A stretch of 64,000 nucleotides of DNA, from positions 1-64,000 of the forward strand of contig CAJKDU010000007.1 of NCBI GenBank assembly GCA_905198745.1, given 5' to 3'. The notes beneath the pieces were generated by a model. That model was not told where the DNA came from, did not search any database, and worked only from the letters and a program-made list of their open reading frames with translations. A program made the position numbers and the translations under genes. Shown piece by piece: positions 44,022 through 52,036 of this stretch (position 1 is its first letter; every line of letters begins with the position of its first letter). This stretch comes from an uncultured Prevotella sp. GTDB lineage: Bacteria > Bacteroidota > Bacteroidia > Bacteroidales > Bacteroidaceae.

Positions 44022-45503
44022 TTATTTCATCTCAATCGGCGTGCCTATACATCCGTTGGGCATTTGGATGTGGAGCATGGAGCACACGGTGGCAGCCAGA
44101 TCGGTGATGTGGGTCGTGCGGGTAGTATGGCCTTGGGGCACGTGCCAACCATAGAAGAGCATGGGAATGTGGGTGTCGAAGGGGCACCAAGTGCCATGGG
44201 TTGTGCCGCCGTGGGGCTTCGTCTTGTCGTCATACACGCCCACAGTCGTGACAATCTGTATGTCGCCACTGCGCTTGGGATTATAGCCGTTGACGATTTT
44301 TTCCTTGATAGGCGAGGGCATGGTGCTTGTTTCCACCTTGTCGAAGGGTACTGCATATTGTATCTGGTCGTCCTTCACAAGATAGTCGCAGAGTGTCGCT
44401 TCCACGTCGTCCAGTTTGAGCCTTGCCTTTTGTATGGCTTCATGGTCGAGATAGATGCGGTATTCTATCCAATCTTTCACAAGCGGTGTGCTTGTGCTAT
44501 ACTTTTCTTTCAGATATTTGTTGGCGCTTTCTATTTCTGCCGATGCACTCTGCACACCGGCAGCGAGTTTGTGTGCACGCTGGAAGTCTGCATTGTGAGA
44601 AGCAGCATGGTCGGCTGAAAGGAAGGCGAGATAATTGCCTTTGCCGAGTTTGCGGTCGAGCAGGTCGAAGATTCGCGACAGGTCGCGGTCGAGTTGTATG
44701 TAGGCTTCTTGGGTGATGGGCGAGCGGGTGCCGTATTCATGACCGATGTAGTCGGTCGACGAGAAACTAACGGCGAGGAAGTCGGTCACTTCATGGTTGC
44801 CCAGCTCTTCCCCGTTGATGGCCGCCATCGCCATGTCTGCCACGATAGTGTTGCCCATAGGTGTGAGGCGGATGTCCTTGCTCTGGCAGTGCTGGCGGTT
44901 GAAGTCGTTCACCCATTGGGGAAGCTTGTCCATATAGTAGGTGCTGGAGATGAACACCCCGTCCTTGTTGTCGAACCAGTAGGCTGCATCAGCGGCATGT
45001 CCGGCAGGAAGTATGCTGGCGCGGTCTTTGAGAGACACGCCTATAACCTTTGACTTGAAGTCGGTGGCGAGTTTCAACTGGTCGCCTATGGTCGCCGTGA
45101 GCAGGTTGCGCGGCGACATTTTACCCTCCTTGTTGCTGCTTCCCACGGGGGCTACTGTCGGGTCGTCTGTGCAGTAGGTCTTTTGTCCGTGAATCATGAA
45201 GTTGTTGCCTGCTATACCGTTGATGGCAGGAACGCTACCTGTGTAGGTACTGGCATGTCCGGCGGCAGTGACGCTGGGAATGTAGTTGATGAAATGGTTA
45301 TCGCAGTTGTAGCCTTCGCTGATCAGACGCTTGAACCCACCTTCTCCGAACTTGTCGTAATAGTAGTCGAGGTAGTCCCATCGCATTTGATCAACGATGA
45401 TGCCGATTACCAGTTTGGGATGTTCGTAGGCTCCGCACGATTGTGCCATGGAGGCAATAGCGTAGCCTGTGAGGAAGAGGGCTGCCAAAATAGTTTTTTT
45501 CAT
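44022..45503 (-). CDS. PafA-type alkaline phosphatase
   Basis: The 493-aa secreted enzyme belongs to the alkaline phosphatase superfamily and resembles PafA, a phosphate-irrepressible monoesterase of Flavobacteria. The start at 45503 begins a signal peptide (MKKTILAALFLTGYAIASMA). The metal Asp is in LVIGIIVDQMRWDYL. The nucleophile Thr lies in YIPSVTAAGHASTYTG at residue 79, the same number as PafA Thr79. The Asn of GIAGNNF is residue 100 (PafA Asn100). Lys159 and Arg161 in VSLKDRASILPAGHAAD match PafA Lys162/Arg164. SADHAASHN carries further metal ligands. It should release phosphate from phosphomonoesters in the periplasm. Confidence 0.9.
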   Translation of the reverse strand: MKKTILAALFLTGYAIASMAQSCGAYEHPKLVIGIIVDQMRWDYLDYYYDKFGEGGFKRLISEGYNCDNHFINYIPSVTAAGHASTYTGSVPAINGIAGNNFMIHGQKTYCTDDPTVAPVGSSNKEGKMSPRNLLTATIGDQLKLATDFKSKVIGVSLKDRASILPAGHAADAAYWFDNKDGVFISSTYYMDKLPQWVNDFNRQHCQSKDIRLTPMGNTIVADMAMAAINGEELGNHEVTDFLAVSFSSTDYIGHEYGTRSPITQEAYIQLDRDLSRIFDLLDRKLGKGNYLAFLSADHAASHNADFQRAHKLAAGVQSASAEIESANKYLKEKYSTSTPLVKDWIEYRIYLDHEAIQKARLKLDDVEATLCDYLVKDDQIQYAVPFDKVETSTMPSPIKEKIVNGYNPKRSGDIQIVTTVGVYDDKTKPHGGTTHGTWCPFDTHIPMLFYGWHVPQGHTTRTTHITDLAATVCSMLHIQMPNGCIGTPIEMK

Positions 45504-45537
45504 GAATACTTGTGTGCTTTTTGTTCTTTGTCGGATG

Positions 45538-45545
45538 CAAAGGTA
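45538..45545 (-). promoter_or_regulatory. -7 box for the PafA-type gene
   Basis: CAAAGGTA reads TACCTTTG on the minus strand, 34 bases ahead of the start. Confidence 0.6.
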
Positions 45546-45589
45546 CACATTTCATGTTGTAACGGCATTTAAAACAAGTGACAATCCTG

Positions 45590-47011
45590 TTACAACAAAG
45601 GCGAGAGAAGTCTGACAAGTGATTCCCACAGCCGAGCGAAGAACGGCCTGTGCGATTCGTGGCCTGTACTGTTAAGCAAGATGCAATGTTTCATATCTTC
45701 GATGAACATGGCTTTCATCGCCAAGGCGGTAGGCGCATGGTAGATAAAAGCGTTGGCTTCGAAGTTGTTTTCAAAACTGCGGAAGTCCACGTTAGTGGAG
45801 CCACAAGAGCAGAGTGTGTCGTCGCACACGAGGACTTTGGAGTGGAGAAAGGCACTCGTGTGAAGATACACTTTCACACCAGCCTCAAGTATCTCGGTCA
45901 CATAGGAGCGGCTTGCCCACTCTACCAGTTTGGAATCACTGTGGCAGGGAATCATCAGGCGCACGTCAACTCCGGCAAGTGCAGCGGTGCGCATGGCGAA
46001 GAGAATAGGCTCAGTGGGTAGGAAATAAGGTGATTGCAGATAGACATAACGGCGTGCCGACAGAAGAATGCGCACATAGCCCTGCATGATGTCGGGCCAT
46101 GGCGAGACAGGACTGCTTGTCACCGCCTGAACAATGCAGTCGTTGGGCTCCACTTGCTGAGGCGGATAATATTTCCGGTTGGTGACGAGGGTGCGGTCTA
46201 CGAAATACCAGTCAACGAGAAAGGCACGCTGAAGTCCGTATACTCCTCCTCCTTCTATCTTGATATGTGTGTCACGCCAAGGTTGCTTGCCGTTGCCCTT
46301 GACGTAGCGTAAGGCTATGTTCATGCCTCCGATGAAGCCTGTGGTTCCGTCAACGATGCAAAGCTTGCGGTGGTTGCGGTAGTTCATCTTGCTGGTGAAG
46401 GCTGGGAATTTTACAGGCATGAAGGCGTGAACTTCTATGCCGGCATCACGCATGCGCTCATAGAAAAGGTTCTTGACGTGCCAGTTGCCCACATCGTCAT
46501 AGATAACCCTCACTTCCACTCCTTCATGGGCTTTGTCTATCAAGGCATCGGCCACAAGCCTGCCTAATGGATCGTCTGAAAAGATGTAGGAGTCAAGATG
46601 AATGTGGTGCTTAGCCTGTGAGATGGAATGAAGAAGTGCCGGGAAGAAGGCGTAGCCGTCTGTATAGGTGGTGATGTGGTTGTTCTTGAACGGAAGGGCC
46701 ACGCTTTGGTTGATAAAGAGTTTGATGAGTGCCTGGTGTTCGGTGGGGAGGTTAAGTCCACGTTGCTCCACGTATTCCAGCATGGAGCGCTTGGTCAGTT
46801 GGTCCAGACTTCGTTGGCTCACCACCTTCTCCTTGCGCGTGTTCTGCCCGAAAAAGAAATAGAGCACGATGCCCACAAGTGGCATGAACGAGAGCACAAG
46901 AACCCATGCCATGGTTTTGGCAGGTTGGCGGTTGTCCATCAACACATGCAGCATGGCAGCCACGACGATAATCGTGTAGGCGAGAATGACGAGCCAGTGT
47001 ACGTAAATCAT
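45590..47011 (-). CDS. cls: Cardiolipin synthase (phospholipase D family)
   Basis: Cls joins phosphatidyl groups to make cardiolipin at the inner membrane. The start at 47011 gives 473 aa opening with two membrane segments (VHWLVILAYTIIVVAAMLHV; MAWVLVLSFMPLVGIVLYFF); a longer frame would overlap queE. Both HKD motifs are present: HRKLCIVDGTTGFIGGMNIA near residue 217 and HSKVLVCDDTLCSCGSTNVD near 397, the second followed by FRSFENNFEANAF. It ends the dnaG-queD-queE-cls run; queE is 14 bases upstream. Confidence 0.93.
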   Translation of the reverse strand: MIYVHWLVILAYTIIVVAAMLHVLMDNRQPAKTMAWVLVLSFMPLVGIVLYFFFGQNTRKEKVVSQRSLDQLTKRSMLEYVEQRGLNLPTEHQALIKLFINQSVALPFKNNHITTYTDGYAFFPALLHSISQAKHHIHLDSYIFSDDPLGRLVADALIDKAHEGVEVRVIYDDVGNWHVKNLFYERMRDAGIEVHAFMPVKFPAFTSKMNYRNHRKLCIVDGTTGFIGGMNIALRYVKGNGKQPWRDTHIKIEGGGVYGLQRAFLVDWYFVDRTLVTNRKYYPPQQVEPNDCIVQAVTSSPVSPWPDIMQGYVRILLSARRYVYLQSPYFLPTEPILFAMRTAALAGVDVRLMIPCHSDSKLVEWASRSYVTEILEAGVKVYLHTSAFLHSKVLVCDDTLCSCGSTNVDFRSFENNFEANAFIYHAPTALAMKAMFIEDMKHCILLNSTGHESHRPFFARLWESLVRLLSPLL

Positions 47012-47025
47012 ATCTTCCTGTTCTG

Positions 47026-47607
47026 TTATCTTACACCGATGAGCTTGTGGGTTTGCAGGGATAATTGCCACTTGGGGTGGCGCAAGATGTATTGGATGCA
47101 GGCCTGCAGGGTTTGCTTGTCTGCTTGCGGATGGCCCGTGTCGCAAGGTTGAAGATAGTAGTAGTCGGCCTTGATACCGAAGTCCTCCACTCGTCCGGTA
47201 TGGTCGAATATGCATTTCAGTTCATTGCACCGAGTTACTACTGGTCTTCCTGGAGCTCCTGTAAACAGCGCCTTGGGTGACACGGTTGACCAGTCGAGTC
47301 CTTCGGGCAATGGCTGCGTCCCATTTGTTTCCATAGCCACTTCATAGCCGTGTGAGTGGAGTAGGGCTATGAATGGGGCGTCAGCCTGTAGGGTCGGTTC
47401 GCCACCGGTGAGCACTACCAACCGCGTTTCGTAGGGAGCAATGGCGTTGACGATGTCTTCGTCGCTCATCTCTGTGTAATCATGGAAGTCAGTGTCGCAG
47501 AATGGACACCGCAGGTTGCATCCTGAGAAGCGGATGAAGATGGCTGCGCGTCCTGTATTGCGCCCTTCTCCCTGTAAAGAGTAGAATATTTCGTTGATGC
47601 GTTTCAT
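47026..47607 (-). CDS. queE: 7-carboxy-7-deazaguanine synthase
   Basis: QueE is a radical SAM enzyme that converts carboxytetrahydropterin to 7-carboxy-7-deazaguanine on the queuosine route. The 193-aa product has the start motif INEIFYSLQGEGRNTGRAAI. The radical SAM cluster site CNLRCPFCDTDFHDY is near residue 30. VVLTGGEPTLQADAPFIALL lies near 68 and ETNGTQPLPEGLDWSTVSPK near 93. QueD, which makes its substrate, is encoded 6 bases upstream, so the pair is a pathway unit. queC and queF are not in the window. Confidence 0.95.
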   Translation of the reverse strand: MKRINEIFYSLQGEGRNTGRAAIFIRFSGCNLRCPFCDTDFHDYTEMSDEDIVNAIAPYETRLVVLTGGEPTLQADAPFIALLHSHGYEVAMETNGTQPLPEGLDWSTVSPKALFTGAPGRPVVTRCNELKCIFDHTGRVEDFGIKADYYYLQPCDTGHPQADKQTLQACIQYILRHPKWQLSLQTHKLIGVR

Positions 47608-47613
47608 GCCCTA

Positions 47614-47946
47614 TCAGTCAATTTCATAAGAGGCGATGTTTCCCTCACTTTCCTGAACGGTTACCTTATAGCAGTGGTCAATCTGCTCGGCGATCCAGCG
47701 TGCCATGTTCTCGGCGGTGGGGTTGAAGGGCAGTATGTCGTTGAGATACTTGTGGTCGAGCATCCCTTGTACCTTCTTCTTGATTTCAGTGAAGTCGGTC
47801 ACCATGCCGGCATCATTGAGTTCGCGTGCCTTACAATAGATAGTGACTATCCAGTTGTGACCGTGTATGTTGGTACACTTGCTTTCATAGTCGAGTTCGA
47901 GGCGATGTGCCGCCGATATTTCGAGTCTTTTTTCTACGTAGTACAT
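47614..47946 (-). CDS. queD: 6-carboxytetrahydropterin synthase
   Basis: QueD makes 6-carboxytetrahydropterin from dihydroneopterin triphosphate. The 110-aa protein shows the zinc histidines in ISAAHRLE and NIHGHNWIVTI, the cysteine in YESKCTNIHGH, VTDFTEIKKKVQGMLDHKYL, and the C-terminal glutamate VQESEGNIASYEID. It sits between dnaG (54 bases upstream) and queE (6 bases downstream). Confidence 0.95.
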   Translation of the reverse strand: MYYVEKRLEISAAHRLELDYESKCTNIHGHNWIVTIYCKARELNDAGMVTDFTEIKKKVQGMLDHKYLNDILPFNPTAENMARWIAEQIDHCYKVTVQESEGNIASYEID

Positions 47947-48000
47947 GTTGTTCTTTTTATTTTGTTTTGTGCACTTGTTTCCTCTCTCACACCGTTGCCA

Positions 48001-49923
48001 TCACACCATGATGTCCGTGCCGAGCTTCCTTGCTATGGCGTTGCGTATGGTTTGCAACTCTTTGAGTTCGGCCATGATGTCCATCATACGGTTCATGTCG
48101 GACGATGCAAGTTTCAGTTCATTCTCCTTTTGTTTTATCATCTGGTCTATATAGTCCTTGCGGTAGTCGAGGATGAGGTGAAGGATTTGGTTGGTAAGAC
48201 TGTAGCCGATGTTCTGGTTTGCGAAACTCTTGGACAGCTGAAACCTGTCAATGCTCATGTCTATAGCGAGCTTGTTGATTTCTAAGTCTGGGTGATGGGT
48301 AAAGTAGGTTTCAGCCTTGAATCCTTCATCGTCGAGGTGTTCCACACATTCGTCGAGTATCCTGTCGTAGAGCGGCGTGTGGAAATGCAGTCCGTCTGCA
48401 CCGAGATCGAGTTTCACGTATTGTGCAAGAGGTAATGACACATCTTCGTCGTCCTCGTTCTTCACGGTGATAGGCTCTTCCCCATGGCGTATGACCAGTT
48501 GTATGATCATTTGTTCCACCATACGTTCCGGTTCTTTTCGTGGAGCGTCAGCCACGGGAGTGTTGTTCTTTCGTTCTTGTTCCCTACGCATTTCCTTGGT
48601 CGCCTGTTCACGTCCTGTCTGTATGAAGCCGTTCATGGTGTTGATGAGCGTCTGTTCCGAGATGCCTGTGCGGTGTGAACATTCCTTCAGATAAGTGGCG
48701 CGTACTATTTGGTTCTGTATGACAGAGATGCTTTTGACAATGGAGTTTATGGCTTCAGACCGTTTCATGGGGTCGGTGACTCCCTTGAGCATAAGGTTGA
48801 TCTTGAAGACGATGAAGTCTGTTTGGTTGTCTTCCACATATTGACGGAAGTCATTGGCTGTATGTTTCCGGGCAAAACTGTCGGGATCTTCGTCTTCAGG
48901 AAAAAGCAATACTTTCACGTTCATGCCTTCAGCCAAAAGCATGTCGGTGCCACGGAGGGCAGCATGAATGCCTGCGGCATCACCGTCGTAGAGGAGCACA
49001 ATGTTTTGCGTGAATCGGTGAAGGGTGCGAATTTGGTAGACGCTGAGTGCTGTGCCAGAGTTGGCCACCACATTCTCAATCCCGCTTTGGTGCATGGAAA
49101 TCACATCCATGTAGCCCTCAACCATGTACACTTTATCTTCCTTTGCTATCTGTTTCTTGGCCTGGTAGATGCCGTACAGTTCGTGGTCCTTATGGAATAT
49201 CTCCGATTCGGGTGAGTTGACGTATTTCTGGTTGACGCCTTTGGTGCGTGAGTCGAGCACGCGGCCACCGAACGCCACCACCTTTCCACTCACGCCTATC
49301 CATGGAAAGACGACGCGTCCGGCAAAGCGGTCTACGAGTTCCCCCGTCTGTTCACGTCGGTAGGCGAGTCCGGTCTTGACAAGAAATTCGGGATTGTATC
49401 CTTTTTCACATGCTTGTTCAGACATGGCAGTGCGGTGGCTGAGTGCAAATCCGAGCCTGAACTTCTTGATAACGTCATCACGGAATCCACGGGAACGGAA
49501 GTATTGCATGCCGACAGCAACGCCGTCGGGGTCGTTGTGGAGTACTTGTTCGAAATAGCCGGCAGCCCATTCGTTGACGATGAACATGCTTTCGCGCTCG
49601 TTCTGTTCTCTTTTCTCTTCCTCGGATAATTCCTTCTCCTTGATTTCTATGCCGTATTTGGCGGCCAGCCATCTCAGTGCTTCGGGGTAGGTCATCTGCT
49701 CGTGCTCCATGATAAATCCCACGGCGTTGCCTCCCTTGCCGCAGGAGAAGCACTTGCATACGCCGCGCGAGGGTGACACGTAGAATGAAGGCGTGCGCTC
49801 GTTGTGGAACGGGCACAGCCCCTTGTAGTTGGCTCCGCTCTTGCGCAGCGTGACGAACTCCGACACCACGTCGACAATGTTGGCTGCGTCCATGATGCGG
49901 TCTATGGTGGCTCTGTCTATCAT
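48001..49923 (-). CDS. dnaG: DNA primase
   Basis: DnaG makes the RNA primers for DNA replication. The 640-aa product has the N-terminal zinc ribbon (CPFHNERTPSFYVSPSRG, then CKCFSCGKGGNAVGF). The primase core follows, with TOPRIM motifs MVEGYMDVISMHQSGIENVV near residue 262 and LLYDGDAAGIHAALRGTDML near 313. A C-terminal helicase-binding part ends the protein; a Glu/Arg/Lys-rich linker lies near 430-460. The start at 49923 gives the family opening MIDRATIDRIMDAANIVDVV. It follows the DKNYY-repeat gene by 7 bases and leads into queD-queE-cls. Confidence 0.96.
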   Translation of the reverse strand: MIDRATIDRIMDAANIVDVVSEFVTLRKSGANYKGLCPFHNERTPSFYVSPSRGVCKCFSCGKGGNAVGFIMEHEQMTYPEALRWLAAKYGIEIKEKELSEEEKREQNERESMFIVNEWAAGYFEQVLHNDPDGVAVGMQYFRSRGFRDDVIKKFRLGFALSHRTAMSEQACEKGYNPEFLVKTGLAYRREQTGELVDRFAGRVVFPWIGVSGKVVAFGGRVLDSRTKGVNQKYVNSPESEIFHKDHELYGIYQAKKQIAKEDKVYMVEGYMDVISMHQSGIENVVANSGTALSVYQIRTLHRFTQNIVLLYDGDAAGIHAALRGTDMLLAEGMNVKVLLFPEDEDPDSFARKHTANDFRQYVEDNQTDFIVFKINLMLKGVTDPMKRSEAINSIVKSISVIQNQIVRATYLKECSHRTGISEQTLINTMNGFIQTGREQATKEMRREQERKNNTPVADAPRKEPERMVEQMIIQLVIRHGEEPITVKNEDDEDVSLPLAQYVKLDLGADGLHFHTPLYDRILDECVEHLDDEGFKAETYFTHHPDLEINKLAIDMSIDRFQLSKSFANQNIGYSLTNQILHLILDYRKDYIDQMIKQKENELKLASSDMNRMMDIMAELKELQTIRNAIARKLGTDIMV

Positions 49924-49930
49924 GGTTTCC

Positions 49931-50527
49931 TTACTTCAGTTTCTTGCCCAGGTACCATGTGTTGAACGAGTCGCGTGCGTAACCGTTGCCGAGCACCTTG
50001 AAGTCGCCCATGGCGCTGCCTTCAATCTTTTTCCCCATATACCATACGGTGAACGTGTCGCGTGCATAGCCGTCGCCGAGCACTCTGAAGTTGCCGGTCG
50101 TGGTGCCAATCTTCTGCCCGAAATAGTAGGCATGGAAACTGTCCTTGGCATAGCCGTCGTCCAGGGTGGTGAAACTCGATGCGGTGGCACCGACAATTTT
50201 CTTGCCGTTGAAGTACACGTTGAAATTATCTTTCATGTAGTCGGCTCCTCCTCTTCCTTCCGACCATGGCTCCTGCTTCAGTCTGAAGGTTGTGCCGTCT
50301 ACGTAGGGCAACAGTTCACCCCTGTAGTATACGTCGCTTCCGCTTTTGGCATAACCGTGTCCCAAGAGGACAAGTCCAGCGGGTTTCAGCCCGGCCACCA
50401 CCTTTCCGCGGTAGTACACATACTGGCTGTCGTGTGTATAGTCGGGATCGCGTGGTCCAGGTTGTGCAGCTGTGTGTAGTGTGGTGGCTAATAATAGTAT
50501 GGCGGTGAGAAGAATCCTTGCTTTCAT
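49931..50527 (-). CDS. DKNYY-type repeat protein, secreted
   Basis: The 198-aa exported protein has a signal peptide (ARILLTAILLLATTLHTAAQ). About five repeats of roughly 30 residues follow, each of the form GYAxDSFxxYYxGKKI. Examples are GYAKSGSDVYYRGELL, DGYAKDSFHAYYFGQKIGTT, DGYARDTFTVWYMGKKIEGS and NGYARDSFNTWYLGKKLK. This fits the DKNYY family of tyrosine-rich repeats, whose function is unknown; a beta-solenoid or surface role is possible. The start at 50527 is chosen for the signal peptide. It precedes dnaG by 7 bases, an odd partner for a replication gene. A TACCTTTG box lies at 50588-50595. Confidence 0.85.
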   Translation of the reverse strand: MKARILLTAILLLATTLHTAAQPGPRDPDYTHDSQYVYYRGKVVAGLKPAGLVLLGHGYAKSGSDVYYRGELLPYVDGTTFRLKQEPWSEGRGGADYMKDNFNVYFNGKKIVGATASSFTTLDDGYAKDSFHAYYFGQKIGTTTGNFRVLGDGYARDTFTVWYMGKKIEGSAMGDFKVLGNGYARDSFNTWYLGKKLK

Positions 50528-50587
50528 GATGATGTGTTTTTTGAATTGTTCGTATGCGGCTATACGTCTGTATAGCCTTTGTATGCA

Positions 50588-50595
50588 CAAAGGTA
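50588..50595 (-). promoter_or_regulatory. -7 box ahead of the DKNYY-dnaG run
   Basis: CAAAGGTA reads TACCTTTG on the minus strand, 60 bases before the DKNYY gene. Confidence 0.55.
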
Positions 50596-50719
50596 TGAAG
50601 ATTTCATGTAACTTCCAAATTTATGTTGTCTGAAGTTGGTACTGAGGTAAAGTAGTGGCGTTTGCCGACCTTGAGAGCTGTTGATGGCTTGTTTGTTTGG
50701 CGGTACAGCAGATAATCCG

Positions 50720-50727
50720 TAATTTTG
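50720..50727 (+). promoter_or_regulatory. -7 box for the cyclophilin gene
   Basis: TAATTTTG lies 29 bases before the cyclophilin start. Confidence 0.6.
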
Positions 50728-50756
50728 CACTTGTAGATGAAATTAACAAACAAGAT

Positions 50757-51437
50757 ATGAAAAAGCTCATACTATTCGCCTTTTTGTGCGTTACACTTGC
50801 CACCATGGCCCAGCAAGACACCTTGCGCCATGAGGTGCTGCTCGAAACCACGAAAGGCAACATTCGCCTGGCGCTCTACAATGAAACGCCGCTCCACCGT
50901 GACAACTTCCTCAAACTGGTGCGCCAGGGATTTTATGATGGCGTGCTCTTCCATCGTGTCATCGAGAAATTCATGATTCAGGCAGGCGACTCAGCCAGCC
51001 GCCATGCTGCTCCGGGGACGTTGCTTGGCGACTGCACCGAACCTTACACTGTGCCGGCAGAGATTCGTTATCCACAAATTATCCACAAGCGTGGAGCTTT
51101 GGCAGCAGCTCGCGAGGGTGATGCCGCCAATCCGCAGCGGGCTTCCTCAGCCAGCCAATTCTATATTGTATATGGTAGGCGTTTCACGGATGAAATGCTC
51201 GACAAGGTGCAGGCACGACTTGACGAACAGACCAAGGGTGAGGTGAAACTTACTCCCGAAGTACGTGAAGTCTATAAAGCTAAAGGTGGCACGCCGCATC
51301 TGGATGGTCAGTACACGGTGTTCGGTGAAGTGCTGGAAGGTATTGATGTAGTGCGTGACATCCAGTGGGTGGAGACAGACAAGAATGACCGCCCCTTAGA
51401 AGACGTGCGCATTCTAAGGGCTGTGGTGGTAAAGTGA
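50757..51437 (+). CDS. Cyclophilin-type peptidyl-prolyl isomerase, exported
   Basis: This 226-aa protein should catalyse proline isomerisation in periplasmic or surface protein folding. The start at 50757 begins a signal peptide (MKKLILFAFLCVTLATMAQQ). The cyclophilin fold is visible as LETTKGNIRLALYNETPLHR, then NFLKLVRQGFYDGVLFHRVI and EKFMIQAGDS. SSASQFYIVYGRRFTDEMLD and DGQYTVFGEVLEGIDVVRDI follow. There is an insertion of about 40 charged residues between the last two blocks (ARLDEQTKGEVKLTPEVREV). It stands alone, with a repeat-filled spacer downstream. Confidence 0.94.
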   Translation: MKKLILFAFLCVTLATMAQQDTLRHEVLLETTKGNIRLALYNETPLHRDNFLKLVRQGFYDGVLFHRVIEKFMIQAGDSASRHAAPGTLLGDCTEPYTVPAEIRYPQIIHKRGALAAAREGDAANPQRASSASQFYIVYGRRFTDEMLDKVQARLDEQTKGEVKLTPEVREVYKAKGGTPHLDGQYTVFGEVLEGIDVVRDIQWVETDKNDRPLEDVRILRAVVVK

Positions 51438-52036
51438 TTTCAGCGTCAACGGGATTCCTTTTCCGCAGTAAGGATTAAGGTCCACCCGGTATTTGGAGTT
51501 ACGCCTAATGTCCGTCGTATTGTGTGTGCCTGGTTTGCGGACTTAAGGCTCTGCAAACTCTTGACTTTATTTTCTTGCAGTCTTGCGTGTTGACTTTCGT
51601 CATGTGCCTAACGCGCGCATGCGCACAGGAAAAACTTTCCGTTCTTTCACCTCTATCTGTCACTTTTCTTGATATTATACACTATTCGGCTGAATGCGAG
51701 CGAGATAGAAGGAGTGATAGATGAGTGATAGATGGTTTAATATCCATCACTTCTATCACCGGTTTGCCTTTTGGCAAGATTCAGTGGAGCGTTCAAAATC
51801 GGTTCTGTTGCTTGAACACTTGTTGCTCACGCCCATGGAAATGATTGACCAAGCTGCTGCATGAAGCGTAAGTCTGCCACTTACACTTCGTTAACCTGCC
51901 ATTAACACCCCGTAAGTCTGCCATTAACAAACGGCATGCGGATTATCTTATGGGGATATCCGGATGAAAATGATTTAGCGTATCAATTCTGATACAATGA
52001 CAGCTGTTGTCACTCCAAATTCCGGAAGAGCCAAGA
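51438..52036. other. Intergenic stretch with a full repeat element
   Basis: No gene is seen. The repeat element covers 51611-51935. Two small hairpins (GTATCA-attc-TGATAC at 51980-51995, and TGACA-gctgt-TGTCA just after) lie just beyond the FdtB-like gene stop and may end that operon. Confidence 0.6.
51611..51935 (+). repeat. Full-length modular intergenic element, diverged right half
   Basis: The left half is nearly the same as at 59672: alternating CG block ACGCGCGCATGCGCAC, GGAAAAACTTTCCGTT, CACTTTTCTTGATAT, ACTATTCGG, GGAGTGATAGATG followed by AGTGATAGATGG, then CCATCACTTCTATCACC. The palindromic GCCACGGCC core is lost. The right end has three hairpin units, GTAAGT-CTGCC-ACTTAC (51868-51884), GTTAAC-CTGCC-ATTAAC (51890-51906) and GTAAGT-CTGCC-ATTAAC (51912-51928). 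Confidence 0.85.

Noticed and set aside
51605..51935. CRISPR array
   Set aside because: The repeats are of several unlike kinds, spacing is irregular, there are no spacers of constant length and no cas genes.
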